A stretch of DNA of 64,000 nt. Origin: Roseococcus suduntuyensis. GTDB lineage: Bacteria > Pseudomonadota > Alphaproteobacteria > Acetobacterales > Acetobacteraceae. Each line of letters starts with the position of its first letter. Positions within the stretch are counted from its first letter, which is position 1. The position numbers were made by a program, and so were the translations under genes. Positions 41,130 through 50,280 of this stretch are shown piece by piece. Under the pieces are notes generated by a model. That model was not told the origin of the DNA, did no database searches, and was given only the letters and a program-made list of their open reading frames with translations. The stretch spans positions 124,001 to 188,000 of the forward strand of contig NZ_JACIDJ010000002.1 of assembly GCF_014196305.1 (NCBI RefSeq), written 5' to 3'.

Positions 41130-42890
41130 TCATTCGGCCGTGAAGGCCTGGGTCCGCACCAGCCGGGCATAGAGCCCGCCCGCCGCCATCAGCTCCGCAT
41201 GGGTGCCCTGTTCCACATCACGCCCCTGGTCCACGACGACGATGCGATCTGCGTTCTGCACGGTGGCCAGCCGGTGCGCGATCACCAGAGTGGTCCGCCC
41301 CTGGCGCAGCCGGGCCAGGGCCTCCTGCACCGCGGCCTCGTTCTCTGCGTCCAGTGCGCTGGTGGCCTCGTCCAGCAGCAGCACGCGCGGGTCGCGCAGC
41401 AGGGCGCGGGCGAGGCTCACGCGCTGGCGCTGCCCGCCCGAGAGCCTGCCCCCGCCCGGCCCCAGCACCGTGTCGTAGCCTTGCGGCAGCGCTTCCAGGA
41501 AGGCATGGGCCTGGGCGGCGCGGGCGGCTTCCTCGACCTCCGCGCGGGTGGCGCCAGGACGACCGCAGGCGATGTTGGCCAGGGCCGTGTCGTCGAAGAT
41601 CACCGCCTCCTGCCCCACGAAGGCGATGGCGTCGCGCAGCGAGGCCAGCGTCACCTCCCGCACATCCGCGCCATCCAGCAGGATGCGCCCGGCCGTCGCG
41701 TCATGCAGCCGCGGCAGCAGGGCGATGGCGGTGGACTTCCCCGCCCCGGACGGCCCGACCAGCGCCACCGTCTGCCCAGGCTCCGCCACGAAATCGAGCC
41801 GCTCGATGGCCGGGATCTCGCTGCCCGGGTAGTGGAAGCCCACCCCCTCGAAGCGCAGCGCCCCGCGGCCGGCGGGCAGCGGTTGCGCGGCAAGGGCGTC
41901 GGTCACGCGGCGCGGCGTGTCCATCACGCCGAAGACGCGGTTCAGCCCGGCCAACCCCTCCTGAAGCGCGGCGTTCAGGCTGCCCAGGGCGCGCACCGGC
42001 CGCGCCGCGATCAGCACCGCCGCCACGAAGCCCGTGAACTCGCCGATGGTTCCCTGACCCGTCGTCACCCGCCAACCCACCACCAGCAGCACGAGCGCCA
42101 CGGTCAGCCCGCCCAGCACCTCCAGGATGGGGTCCACCCGTGCGCGGGCGCGAACGATCCGCAGCAGGCTCTCGCGCAGGGCGGCGAAGGCCTGGCGGGC
42201 CCGGCCCTCCTCCTGCGCCTCCAGCCGGTAGGTGCGGACCACGCGGGCGGCCGCGAAACTCTCGTTCAGCAGGGCGGAGGTGTCGCCCGCCCGGTCCTGC
42301 ATGCCCCGCGCCGCCCGCCGCACCCGCTTGCCGATGACCGCGATGGGCCAGGCCGCGATGGGATAAAGAAGCGCCGCCATCAGCGCCAATTGCCAATCGA
42401 GCCACAGCATCGAGGCCACCAGCCCCACAATGGTCAGCGCATCCCCCGCCCCGTTCAGGCTGCGCGCGATGGCCTCGCGGATGGCGGCGGCGTCGGTGGT
42501 GAAGCGCATGGCCTGGCGCGCCGGGGCCTCGGCGGCGATGGTGGCGTAGTCCGCGCGGGTCAGCGCGCCGAACAGCCCGTTCTGAATGTGCTCGATGGTG
42601 CCCAGCGCCGCCCCGTGCAGGTTGACCTGCTGGAGATACATGAAGGCCGCGCGTAGCGAGGTGGCCAGGATGATGACCAGGGGCAGCCAGACCAGCGCCT
42701 CGGTCCGCCCCGCGGTGAACAGGTCAAAGGCCTGCTGGATGATGATGGGATAGATCGCCGTGCTCGCCGCCAGCCCCAGGGTGAACAGCATGGCCAGGAA
42801 GAAGCGCCGCCGCTCATGGACCAGGTGTTCGCGCCAGAGGCGACGGATGAGGGGCAGCGAGGCGGTTTCGGCCAAGGGGGTTGCAGGCAT
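41130..42890 (-). CDS. ABC exporter, MsbA-like (fused TMD-NBD)
   Basis: A 586-residue half-transporter: six-helix type IV exporter domain (residues about 20-320), then an ATPase with Walker A VGPSGAGKST, signature LSGGQRQR, Walker B VLLLDEATSALD and the His switch AHRLAT. This organisation fits MsbA-like lipid or multidrug exporters. It is minus-strand, convergent with the glycolipid-type operon; a lipid cargo is plausible but not shown. Upstream lies the CCA-adding enzyme, nine bases away. Confidence 0.9.
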   Translation of the reverse strand: MPATPLAETASLPLIRRLWREHLVHERRRFFLAMLFTLGLAASTAIYPIIIQQAFDLFTAGRTEALVWLPLVIILATSLRAAFMYLQQVNLHGAALGTIEHIQNGLFGALTRADYATIAAEAPARQAMRFTTDAAAIREAIARSLNGAGDALTIVGLVASMLWLDWQLALMAALLYPIAAWPIAVIGKRVRRAARGMQDRAGDTSALLNESFAAARVVRTYRLEAQEEGRARQAFAALRESLLRIVRARARVDPILEVLGGLTVALVLLVVGWRVTTGQGTIGEFTGFVAAVLIAARPVRALGSLNAALQEGLAGLNRVFGVMDTPRRVTDALAAQPLPAGRGALRFEGVGFHYPGSEIPAIERLDFVAEPGQTVALVGPSGAGKSTAIALLPRLHDATAGRILLDGADVREVTLASLRDAIAFVGQEAVIFDDTALANIACGRPGATRAEVEEAARAAQAHAFLEALPQGYDTVLGPGGGRLSGGQRQRVSLARALLRDPRVLLLDEATSALDAENEAAVQEALARLRQGRTTLVIAHRLATVQNADRIVVVDQGRDVEQGTHAELMAAGGLYARLVRTQAFTAE

Positions 42891-42899
42891 GGCCCCCGG

Positions 42900-44069
42900 C
42901 TAAAGCAAGCCGCGCAGGTGGTCCAGGCAAGCCTCGCGCCCGGCCTCGGCGCCGCCTTCCAGCCACCAGGCGCGGGTCGTGGCCAGAAGGGCGCCCACGC
43001 GCGGACCGGGCGGCACGCCCAAGGCCAGGGCGTCCCGCCCCTGGAGCGGGAAGTCCGGCCCCGGGCCGAGGTCGAACAGGGGGGAAAGCTCATCGCGCCC
43101 CTGCGCGGCGGCCACCAGGGCCACCTCACCGGGTCGGGCATGGCCGCGCGCCGTCACCTCGGCCGCGAAGCGCCGGCAGGCGCGGGGGTCGGTGGGGTCG
43201 GCGGGCACCGTCCCGATGGCGTGCAGGGCGCGCAGCCGCGCCGCCTCCTCGCCCGAGAATTTCAGCCGGCGCGCCAGGGCCGCGATGTCCGTGCCCACTG
43301 GCAGCAGCAGGGCCAGGCGCAGCAGCACATCACCCTCGCCCCGCGCCACGGCGGCATCGAGCCGCGCGGGCGCGCCGGCCTCGGGCAGGATGGCAGGCAG
43401 CACGCCGCTTTCCGCCATCAGCGTGAGGGCCGCGCGCGGGTCGGGCGCGGCCAGCAGGCGCTTGATCTCGCTCCAGACCCGTTCGGCCGAAAGGCGGGCC
43501 AGTCCCGGCACGGCGGCGCGGATGGCGGCCAGCGCCTCCGCATCGGGCACCTCGCCGCCATAGCGCGCCTGGAAGCGGAAGAAGCGCAGCGCGCGGAGGT
43601 AGTCCTCCGCCAGCCGCGTGGCCGCATCGCCCACGAAGCGCACCCGCCGCGCGGCGAGGTCGGCCACGCCGCCGAAGGGGTCGTGCAGCGTGCCATCGCC
43701 CTCCACGGACATGGCGTTGATGGTGAAGTCACGCCGGGCCGCGTCCTCATCCCAGTCGGTGGTCCAGGCCACCTCGGCGTGGCGGCCATCGGTCACGACA
43801 TCGCGCCGCAGCGAGGTCACCTCGATGGGCGCGCGGTCCAGGACGGCGGTGACGGTGCCATGCGCGAGCCCCGTCTCGAAGACGCGCAAGCCCGCGGCGG
43901 CGAGGCGGCGGGCAATCTCCTCCGGCGGGAAGGGCGCGGCCATGTCGATGTCATGCACCGGCAGCCCGGCCAGATGGTCGCGCACGCAGCCGCCCACCGC
44001 GCGCGCCCCCGGCAGGGCCGCGAAGATGGCGCGCGGCGCGGGGTCGGCCAGGAAGGCGGGGGCAGGCAC
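42900..44069 (-). CDS. CCA tRNA nucleotidyltransferase
   Basis: A 389-residue class II nucleotidyltransferase that adds or repairs the 3'-CCA of tRNA. Motif A is VGGCVRDHLAGLPVHDIDM, motif B includes RRDFTINAM, and the flexible-loop/neck region is AEDYLRALRFFRFQARYG. GTG at 44069 is chosen: the fold starts a few residues on, and the upstream gene ends at 44074. The C-terminal part is of the helical alphaproteobacterial type. Poly(A) polymerase activity cannot be excluded by sequence alone. Confidence 0.9.
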   Translation of the reverse strand: MPAPAFLADPAPRAIFAALPGARAVGGCVRDHLAGLPVHDIDMAAPFPPEEIARRLAAAGLRVFETGLAHGTVTAVLDRAPIEVTSLRRDVVTDGRHAEVAWTTDWDEDAARRDFTINAMSVEGDGTLHDPFGGVADLAARRVRFVGDAATRLAEDYLRALRFFRFQARYGGEVPDAEALAAIRAAVPGLARLSAERVWSEIKRLLAAPDPRAALTLMAESGVLPAILPEAGAPARLDAAVARGEGDVLLRLALLLPVGTDIAALARRLKFSGEEAARLRALHAIGTVPADPTDPRACRRFAAEVTARGHARPGEVALVAAAQGRDELSPLFDLGPGPDFPLQGRDALALGVPPGPRVGALLATTRAWWLEGGAEAGREACLDHLRGLL

Positions 44070-44073
44070 GGGC

Positions 44074-44325
44074 TCAGCGCTGGCGCTGCACCGGGGGCGG
44101 GGTGCTGCCCTCGATGCGGGCGGGCACGTAATCCTCGTCGCGGTCAATGCTGCGCGACAGGCCATAATAGAAGGCAAGCCCCACCGTCATCACCACCGCG
44201 ATGCCCGCCAGCCCCAGCACCAAGGGCGGCGGGGTGATGCCCTCCTGCTGCCCCGCGAGGTACCACCAGAGCGCGTAGATGCCGAAGGGCAGCAGGAAAA
44301 GGATCAGTCCGAAAACGACGCCCAT
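44074..44325 (-). CDS. Small two-helix membrane protein (DUF6111-like)
   Basis: An 83-residue protein with two hydrophobic helices (GVVFGLILFLLPFGIYALWW and LVLGLAGIAVVMTVGLAFYY) and a polar Pro/Arg-rich tail. It resembles the small membrane protein often found upstream of the alphaproteobacterial CCA-adding gene, catalogued I believe as DUF6111. It ends four bases before the CCA gene start, so they are co-transcribed. Function unknown. Confidence 0.75.
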   Translation of the reverse strand: MGVVFGLILFLLPFGIYALWWYLAGQQEGITPPPLVLGLAGIAVVMTVGLAFYYGLSRSIDRDEDYVPARIEGSTPPPVQRQR

Positions 44326-44364
44326 GAATGGAAACCCCTGGAGATAATGACGCGCGGGCGGCGC

Positions 44365-44952
44365 TCAGCCCTGCCCCCTCAAGCCCCGCGCGAGCTCAAC
44401 GAGTATGGTTGCGGTGGCGCCCCAGATGAACTCCTGCTCATGTGGCCAGACCCAGTATTCGCGCAACTGTCCTTTCCATTCCGCGCGTTCGCGGCGCGGG
44501 GCGTTGGGGTCGAGCACGGTGGCCAGCGGCAATTCGAAGGCCAGCGCCACCTCGCCCGGATCGGGCTGGAGGGAGAAGCCCGGCCGCAGCAGGCCAATGA
44601 CCGGGGTGATCTCGAACCCCGTGAGGGTGCGCTGCACGGGCATGCGGCCCGTCAGCTCGGGCCAGCGGGGGTCGAGCCCCACCTCCTCCATCGCCTCGCG
44701 CAGGGCGGCCTGCTCGGGCGTCTCGCCGGGCTCGATGCGGCCGCCGGGAAAGCTCACCTGGCCGGGATGGGAGGAGAGATGCGCCGCCCGACGCGTCAGC
44801 AGCACGGAAGGGCCGTGGTCATGCAGCACCAGCGGCACCAGCACGGCGCAAAGCCGCGTGGCGGGGCCGGGCTCTTCCATGGCGGGGATGGCGGGCGCCG
44901 CCTCGAACACTCGGGGACGGGCGAGGCGGTCGCGCAGTTCGCCTGGGCTCAC
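44365..44952 (-). CDS. CoA-type Nudix pyrophosphatase
   Basis: A 195-residue Nudix hydrolase with the complete box GGRIEPGETPEQAALREAMEE preceded by the CoA-pyrophosphatase signature LLTRRAAHLSSHPGQVSFP, as in NudL and related enzymes that cleave CoA to phosphopantetheine and ADP. It overlaps the DUF1285 gene by four bases (ATGA) and lies 39 bases from the small membrane protein gene. Confidence 0.9.
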   Translation of the reverse strand: MSPGELRDRLARPRVFEAAPAIPAMEEPGPATRLCAVLVPLVLHDHGPSVLLTRRAAHLSSHPGQVSFPGGRIEPGETPEQAALREAMEEVGLDPRWPELTGRMPVQRTLTGFEITPVIGLLRPGFSLQPDPGEVALAFELPLATVLDPNAPRRERAEWKGQLREYWVWPHEQEFIWGATATILVELARGLRGQG

Positions 44953-45611
44953 TCCGCGGCCATGTCGAGGGCGGTGACCTCGTCAATGGGGAAGAAGACC
45001 CCTTCGCTCCAGACGCCCATGATCTCGCGCCCGTCCATGCGCTCGGTCACGGCCAGCGCCACCATCTCATAGAACACGGCGCGGTTGATCTTGGCCTCCA
45101 GCCCCGGGCGGATGGTGACGTAGGGGCGGGGTTCGCGCGTGCGGCGGTCGAGCTGGATGCGGATGGGGTGCTTGCGGCCCGCGGTCACCACCTCGTCGCA
45201 ATTGGTGCGGAAGGTGAGGCATTGCTGGGGGGCGAGGCCGGTGCCGCAATCGCAATGGCGCCAGACCATCTCGACGGCGACGAAGGGGGCGTCCTCGACG
45301 GTGATGCGGCCGCGTTCGACCGGGGTTTCGAGGAGATAGGAGCCATCGGGTTCACGCTTGAGCACCGAGGCGAAGAGGCAGACCAGTTCCTTACGGCCGA
45401 TGGGACTGCCCTTGTAGAACCAGGTCCCGTCGCGGGCGATCCGCATGTCCAGGTCGCCGCAATCATGCTTGGGGCGGGGTGGCGGGCTTCCCGCGCCCGT
45501 CAGCGTCGCGCCCTGGGAGGGTTTGCACTGGGTCGGTCCACGGGCCCATTCCGGAACCGTTCCCTCCCGTGTGCCTCCATTCGGAGCTTTGTTCCGACGT
45601 TCCGGCGGCAT
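44949..45611 (-). CDS. DUF1285-domain protein
   Basis: A protein matching the DUF1285 family from the segment CGDLDMRIARDGTWFYKGSP onward; other conserved stretches are ITVEDAPFVAVEM and LTFRTNCDEVVTAG. Start is uncertain: ATG 45447 would remove CGDLD, ATG 45611 (used here) adds a 45-residue low-complexity leader after AGGGAAG, and ATG 45635 is possible too. The leader region is lower in GC and holds GGAAC/GTTCC repeats, so part of it may be regulatory. Function unknown; translationally coupled to the Nudix gene. Confidence 0.75.
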   Translation of the reverse strand: MPPERRNKAPNGGTREGTVPEWARGPTQCKPSQGATLTGAGSPPPRPKHDCGDLDMRIARDGTWFYKGSPIGRKELVCLFASVLKREPDGSYLLETPVERGRITVEDAPFVAVEMVWRHCDCGTGLAPQQCLTFRTNCDEVVTAGRKHPIRIQLDRRTREPRPYVTIRPGLEAKINRAVFYEMVALAVTERMDGREIMGVWSEGVFFPIDEVTALDMAAE

Positions 45612-45729
45612 AGGCTTCCCTGACGTGCAAAGCATGAGTGGTCATCGTCGCGAAGGAAGGGAAAAGGGGTGGCGCCAAGGCACCGCGCCCCCAATCTCTC
45701 CTGAACAGCAATATGGGAACCGTAACCGC

Positions 45730-46725
45730 ATGGGTGAAGTGTCCGACGCAGATTCCCTGCTGGCCGAGATCGAAGCCCTCGGCGCCCGGCTGCAAAAGGC
45801 CCGGGAATCCGTGGGCCGGGTCATCTTCGGGCAGGAGGATGTGGTCGAGCAGACGCTGATCACCCTTCTCTCGGGCGGGCATGTGCTGCTGGTGGGCGTG
45901 CCGGGACTCGGCAAGACGAAGCTCGTCGAGACGCTGGGCACCGTCATGGGCCTGGGCGAGCGGCGGGTGCAGTTCACCCCTGACCTCATGCCCGCCGACA
46001 TCCTGGGCAGCGAGGTGCTGGAAGAGGATGCCGAAGGGCGCCGCGCCTTCCGCTTCCTGCCCGGCCCCATCTTCTGCCAGCTTCTCATGGCGGACGAGAT
46101 CAACCGCGCCAGCCCGCGCACGCAATCCGCCCTGCTGCAGGCCATGCAGGAGCGGAAGGTCGCGATCGGCGGCCGCGTGCTGCCGCTGCCCGAACCCTTC
46201 CATGTGCTGGCCACCCAGAACCCGATCGAGCAAGAGGGCACCTATCCCCTGCCCGAGGCGCAGCTCGACCGCTTCCTGCTGGAGGTGGAGGTCGTCTACC
46301 CCGACGAGGCCGCCGAACGCGCCATGCTGCTCGCCACCACCGGTGCGGCGGAAGACAAGGCCCAGCCGGTGCTGACCGGGGCCGAGCTGGTGGCCGCCCA
46401 AGCCCTCATCCGCCGCATTCCGGTGGGCGAGCAGGTGGTGGACGCCATCCTGAAACTGGTGCGCGGCGCCCGCCCCAGCGAGGACGGGCTGCGCGAGGTG
46501 CGCGAGAACCTGGCCTGGGGGCCCGGCCCCCGCGCCGCACAGGCGCTGATGCTGGCGACGCGCGCGCGCGCCGTGCTGGATGGCCGCCTCTCGCCCAGCG
46601 TGGAGGATGTGCTGGCGCTGGCCGAACCCGTGCTGCGGCACCGCATGGCGCTCTCCTTCTCGGCGCGGGCCGATGGCGTGAAGCTTTCCGAGGTCATCGG
46701 CGCCCTGAAGGCCTCCATTGGCTGA
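45730..46725 (+). CDS. MoxR-family AAA+ ATPase
   Basis: A 331-residue MoxR ATPase: Walker A GVPGLGKTKLVE, Walker B/sensor LLMADEINRASPRTQSALL, sensor 1 VLATQNPIEQEGTYPLPEAQ, and Arg finger region. MoxR proteins act as chaperones that insert metal or assemble complexes with VWA partners. It begins a four-gene unit in which each next gene overlaps it or the previous one by four to eight bases. ATG 45730 is chosen on family start; the frame is open upstream. Confidence 0.9.
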   Translation: MGEVSDADSLLAEIEALGARLQKARESVGRVIFGQEDVVEQTLITLLSGGHVLLVGVPGLGKTKLVETLGTVMGLGERRVQFTPDLMPADILGSEVLEEDAEGRRAFRFLPGPIFCQLLMADEINRASPRTQSALLQAMQERKVAIGGRVLPLPEPFHVLATQNPIEQEGTYPLPEAQLDRFLLEVEVVYPDEAAERAMLLATTGAAEDKAQPVLTGAELVAAQALIRRIPVGEQVVDAILKLVRGARPSEDGLREVRENLAWGPGPRAAQALMLATRARAVLDGRLSPSVEDVLALAEPVLRHRMALSFSARADGVKLSEVIGALKASIG

Positions 46726-47590
46726 GGCGGCGCCCCGCCTCTCCGCCGCCGCCGCCGAGGCGGCGGCCGCCCGCCTGCCCGCGTTGGTGGTCGAGGCCGA
46801 CCGCGTGGCCAGCACCGTGATGCAGGGTGTCCACGGACGTCGCCGTGCCGGCCATGGCGATGCCTTCTGGCAGTTCCGCCCCTATACGGCGGGTGATGCG
46901 GCCTCGCGCGTGGATTGGCGGCAGAGTGCGCGCTCAGACCGGCTCTATGTGCGCGAGACGGAGTGGGAGGCCGCGCAGACGGTGCTGCTCTGGCGCGACC
47001 CCACGGCCTCGATGGAATGGCGCTCCGACAAGCGGCTGCACCCCAAGGCGCATCGCGCGGATCTGCTGCTGCTGGCGCTCGCTTCGCTGCTGCTGCGCGG
47101 CGGCGAGCGGGTGCGGCTGCTGCCCGGCCAGGGCCGTGCCTTCATGGGAAGGGCCGCGCTGCCCGCCCTGGCGGCGGCGCTGCTGCGCCCAGGCGTCGGC
47201 GCGCCCGAGGCCGACGCGACCCTGCCGCGCCATGCGCGCCTCGTCATGTTCAGTGACTTCCTGCAGCCGCTGCCGCAGGTGCAGGCGACACTCTCCTCCT
47301 TCGCCGCCCGGCCCTTGCGCGGGCAGATGGTGCAGGTGCTGGACCCCGCCGAGGAGACCCTGCCCTATCACGGCCGCGTGGTCTTCGAGGGGCTGGAGGG
47401 TGAGGCGCCGCTGGTGGTCCCGCGCGTGGAGACGGTGCGCGTCCTCTACGCCGAACGCCTCGCCGCCCACCGTGCCGCGCTGGCCGCCATGGCGCGTGCC
47501 GCGGATTGGGGGTTCCTCACCCACCGCACCGACCACCCGCCCCAGGCGGCGCTGCTGGCGCTGTGGCAGGCCATGGGGTCCGCGCCATGA
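46718..47590 (+). CDS. DUF58-domain protein
   Basis: A 290-residue DUF58 protein. The signature is DFWQFRPYTAGDAASRVDWR-like (FWQFRPYTAGDAASRVDWR) and the VWA-like metal site region LWRDPTASMEW. DUF58 proteins are partners of MoxR ATPases. The TTG start lies eight bases inside moxR. It lacks the membrane helices seen in some relatives, so it is probably soluble. Confidence 0.88.
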   Translation: MAEAAPRLSAAAAEAAAARLPALVVEADRVASTVMQGVHGRRRAGHGDAFWQFRPYTAGDAASRVDWRQSARSDRLYVRETEWEAAQTVLLWRDPTASMEWRSDKRLHPKAHRADLLLLALASLLLRGGERVRLLPGQGRAFMGRAALPALAAALLRPGVGAPEADATLPRHARLVMFSDFLQPLPQVQATLSSFAARPLRGQMVQVLDPAEETLPYHGRVVFEGLEGEAPLVVPRVETVRVLYAERLAAHRAALAAMARAADWGFLTHRTDHPPQAALLALWQAMGSAP

Positions 47591-50280
47591 TCAGCTTCGC
47601 CGCGCCCTGGCTGCTGCTGGCCCTGCCCGCCCTGCCGATATTGTGGTGGCTGCTGCGCGTGACACCGCCGCAGCCGCGCCGGCAGGCCTTCCCCGCCGCC
47701 CTCCTGCTTCGCGACCTCCCGCTGACCGAGGAAACGCCCGCCCGCACCCCCTGGTGGGTGCTGCTGCTGCGACTGCTGGCCGCCGCGCTGCTCATTCTTG
47801 GCCTTGCGCGGCCGGTCTGGGGGCCGGGCGGGGCGGCGCAGGGCACCGGCACGCTGCTGCTGGTGGTGGATGACGGCTGGGCGTCGGGCCCCGACTGGCC
47901 GCTGCGCATCGCCATCGCGCAATCCGAGCTGGACCGGGCGGGGCGCGAGGGAAGGCCCACCGCCCTGCTCGCCACCACCCCCGGCGAGGGCGCGCAGCCG
48001 CCGCGCGTGATCGGCCCCATGCCGGCCGAAGATTTGGCGCCACGCCTTGCCGCGCTGCGGCCGCGCGCCTGGGCGCCGGACCGGGCGGCGGCGCTGGCCG
48101 CGCTCGATGCCTGGCGCGCCCAGGCGCCGGGGGCGGTGACGCCGATCTATCTGTCCGACGGGCTGTCCCACCGCGCAAACCCGGCTGCCGACGCGCTGAT
48201 GGCGCGCCTCGCCACCCTCGGCCCCCTGACCCTGGCCCGCGCCGATGGACGGCCCGTGCGCCTGCTCAGCCCGCCCCGCACCGAGGGCGACAGCCTGCGC
48301 GTCACCCTGCGCCAATCCCCCGTGGGCGCGCCCAGCGAGGCACAGGTCATCGCCCGCGGCCAGGACGGGCGCGCCCTGGCCCAGGCCGAGTTCCGCCTCG
48401 CCGCCGGCGCCACCGAGGGCGAGGCCGTGCTGGAACTGCCCACCGAAATCCGCAACCGCGTCTTCCGCCTGGACCTGACGGGCGAAGCGGGGCCGGGTGC
48501 CGTGGTCCTGCTGGACGAACGCTTCCGCCGCCGCCCCGTGGGCTTGCTGCCCGGCGCGGAGGAGACGGCCGACACACCCTTGATCGGCGATCTCTTCTAC
48601 CTGGAACGCGCCCTCGCTCCTTATGCCGAACTGCGCCGCGACACGGCTGAGCGCCTGCTGGCCCGCCCCCTCTCCGTGCTGATCCTGGCCGATCGCCCCA
48701 TCGCACCGGGCGCCGAGCTGGATGCGCTGACGCGCTTCGTGAACGAGGGCGGCACGCTGATCCGCTTCGCCGGGGCGCGGCTGGCCGAACGTCCGGACCC
48801 GCTGCTGCCCGTGCCACTGCGCGCCGAGCGGCAATTGGGCGGCGCCCTGTCCTGGGAACAACCACAGCGCCTGGCCGCCTTCCCGGAAGGCTCGCCCTTC
48901 GCCGGCCTGCCCGTGCCGGCCGAGGTCAGCATCTCGCGCCAGGTCCTGGCCGAGCCCTCGGCGCGGCTCGCCGAGCGCATCTGGGCGCGGCTGGCGGATG
49001 GCACGCCGCTGGTCACGGCGGAATCGCGCGGCGAGGGGCGCATCGTGCTGTTCCACGTCACCGCCACCGCCGAATGGTCAGACCTGCCGCTCTCGGGCCT
49101 CTTCGTGCAGATGCTGCGGCGGCTGGTGGCGCTTTCGGCCGGCGTCTCCGGGCAGGAGGGCGAGGGCATGCTGGCGCCGTTGGAGGCGCTGGACGGTTTC
49201 GGGCGCCTCGCCGCCCCGCCCCCCGGCGCCCAGCCTCTCGCCCCCGGCGAGGACCCCATGCCCTCCGCCCGGCACCCGCCCGGCTGGTATGGCACCCAGG
49301 GGCCTGAAGGGTTCCGCCGCGCGCTGAACCTCGGCGCCACCCTGCCCGCCCCCGTGCTGCATGCCGCGCCACCGGCCGGCACCTCGTTGCGCTCCATCGC
49401 GGGCATTCCGCCCGAGCAGGATCTCGGCCCATGGCTGCTCGCCGCGGCGCTGGTGCTGCTGATGGTGGACCTGCTGGCCTCGCTGCGGCTGCGCGGGCTG
49501 CTGGGGCCCGTGCGGGCGGCGGGGCTCGCGCTGGCGCTGCTGCTGCCCGGCGCCGGCCAGGCCCAGCCGACCGAGGAGGGCCAGCACGCGCTGGTCACGC
49601 GCCTGGCCTATGTCGTCACCGGCGATGCGGGCACGGACCAGATCATGCACCAAGGTCTCGCCGGCCTGTCGGATTTCGTGAACCGCCGCACCGCCGCCGC
49701 CCTGGCCGAGCCGGTGGGCGTGGTGCCGGGGCGCGACGACCTCAGCTTCTTCCCCCTGCTCTATTTCACCGTGCGGCCGGATGCCGCGGCGCTCGACGCC
49801 ACCGCCATCGAGGCGCTGAACACCTTCATGCGCCAGGGCGGCATCATCCTCTTCGACACGCGCGACGAGGGGTCGGGCGAAGGCTTCGCCCCTGGCGCGC
49901 GGGCGGCGCTGCGGCGCGTCACGCAGGGCCTCGCCATCCCGCCGCTGGCCCCGGTGCCGGAAGACCATGTGCTGCGCCGCGCCTTCTATCTGCTGGCCGA
50001 CCTGCCCGGCCGCTTCACCGGCGGCACCGTCTGGGTCAGCCGCGAGCAGGACCGCGCCAATGACAGCGTGAGTCCCGTGGTGATCGGCGGGCATGACTGG
50101 GCCGGCGCCTGGGCGGTGGATGCGGGCGGGCAGAACATCCATGCGGCCGTGCCGGGGGGCGCGCGGCAGCGCACCCTGGCCTACCGGTTCGGGGCCAACC
50201 TCGTGATCTACGCGCTGACGGGCAACTACAAGGGCGACCAGGTCCATGTGCCCGCCATCCTGGAAAGGCTCGGCAATTGA
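47587..50280 (+). CDS. BatA-like membrane protein with C-terminal DUF4159
   Basis: An 897-residue protein. It begins with a BatA-type two-helix anchor (APWLLLALPALPILWWLLRV; LLLRLLAAALLILGLARPVWG), continues as a large periplasmic or cytoplasmic VWA-like region, has another helix pair near residue 640 and ends in a DUF4159 domain of about 210 residues (LVTRLAYVVTGDAGTDQ, FMRQGGIILFDTRDEG, ALTGNYKGDQVHVP). The combination is typical of the MoxR-DUF58-DUF4159 operons of alphaproteobacteria. Overlaps DUF58 by four bases. Confidence 0.87.
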   Translation: MISFAAPWLLLALPALPILWWLLRVTPPQPRRQAFPAALLLRDLPLTEETPARTPWWVLLLRLLAAALLILGLARPVWGPGGAAQGTGTLLLVVDDGWASGPDWPLRIAIAQSELDRAGREGRPTALLATTPGEGAQPPRVIGPMPAEDLAPRLAALRPRAWAPDRAAALAALDAWRAQAPGAVTPIYLSDGLSHRANPAADALMARLATLGPLTLARADGRPVRLLSPPRTEGDSLRVTLRQSPVGAPSEAQVIARGQDGRALAQAEFRLAAGATEGEAVLELPTEIRNRVFRLDLTGEAGPGAVVLLDERFRRRPVGLLPGAEETADTPLIGDLFYLERALAPYAELRRDTAERLLARPLSVLILADRPIAPGAELDALTRFVNEGGTLIRFAGARLAERPDPLLPVPLRAERQLGGALSWEQPQRLAAFPEGSPFAGLPVPAEVSISRQVLAEPSARLAERIWARLADGTPLVTAESRGEGRIVLFHVTATAEWSDLPLSGLFVQMLRRLVALSAGVSGQEGEGMLAPLEALDGFGRLAAPPPGAQPLAPGEDPMPSARHPPGWYGTQGPEGFRRALNLGATLPAPVLHAAPPAGTSLRSIAGIPPEQDLGPWLLAAALVLLMVDLLASLRLRGLLGPVRAAGLALALLLPGAGQAQPTEEGQHALVTRLAYVVTGDAGTDQIMHQGLAGLSDFVNRRTAAALAEPVGVVPGRDDLSFFPLLYFTVRPDAAALDATAIEALNTFMRQGGIILFDTRDEGSGEGFAPGARAALRRVTQGLAIPPLAPVPEDHVLRRAFYLLADLPGRFTGGTVWVSREQDRANDSVSPVVIGGHDWAGAWAVDAGGQNIHAAVPGGARQRTLAYRFGANLVIYALTGNYKGDQVHVPAILERLGN

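Noticed and set aside
45551-45603. GGAAC/GTTCC words near the DUF1285 start as EcfG-type general stress promoters
   Set aside because: No GGAAC is followed at 16-19 bases by a good GTT -10 element in either direction.
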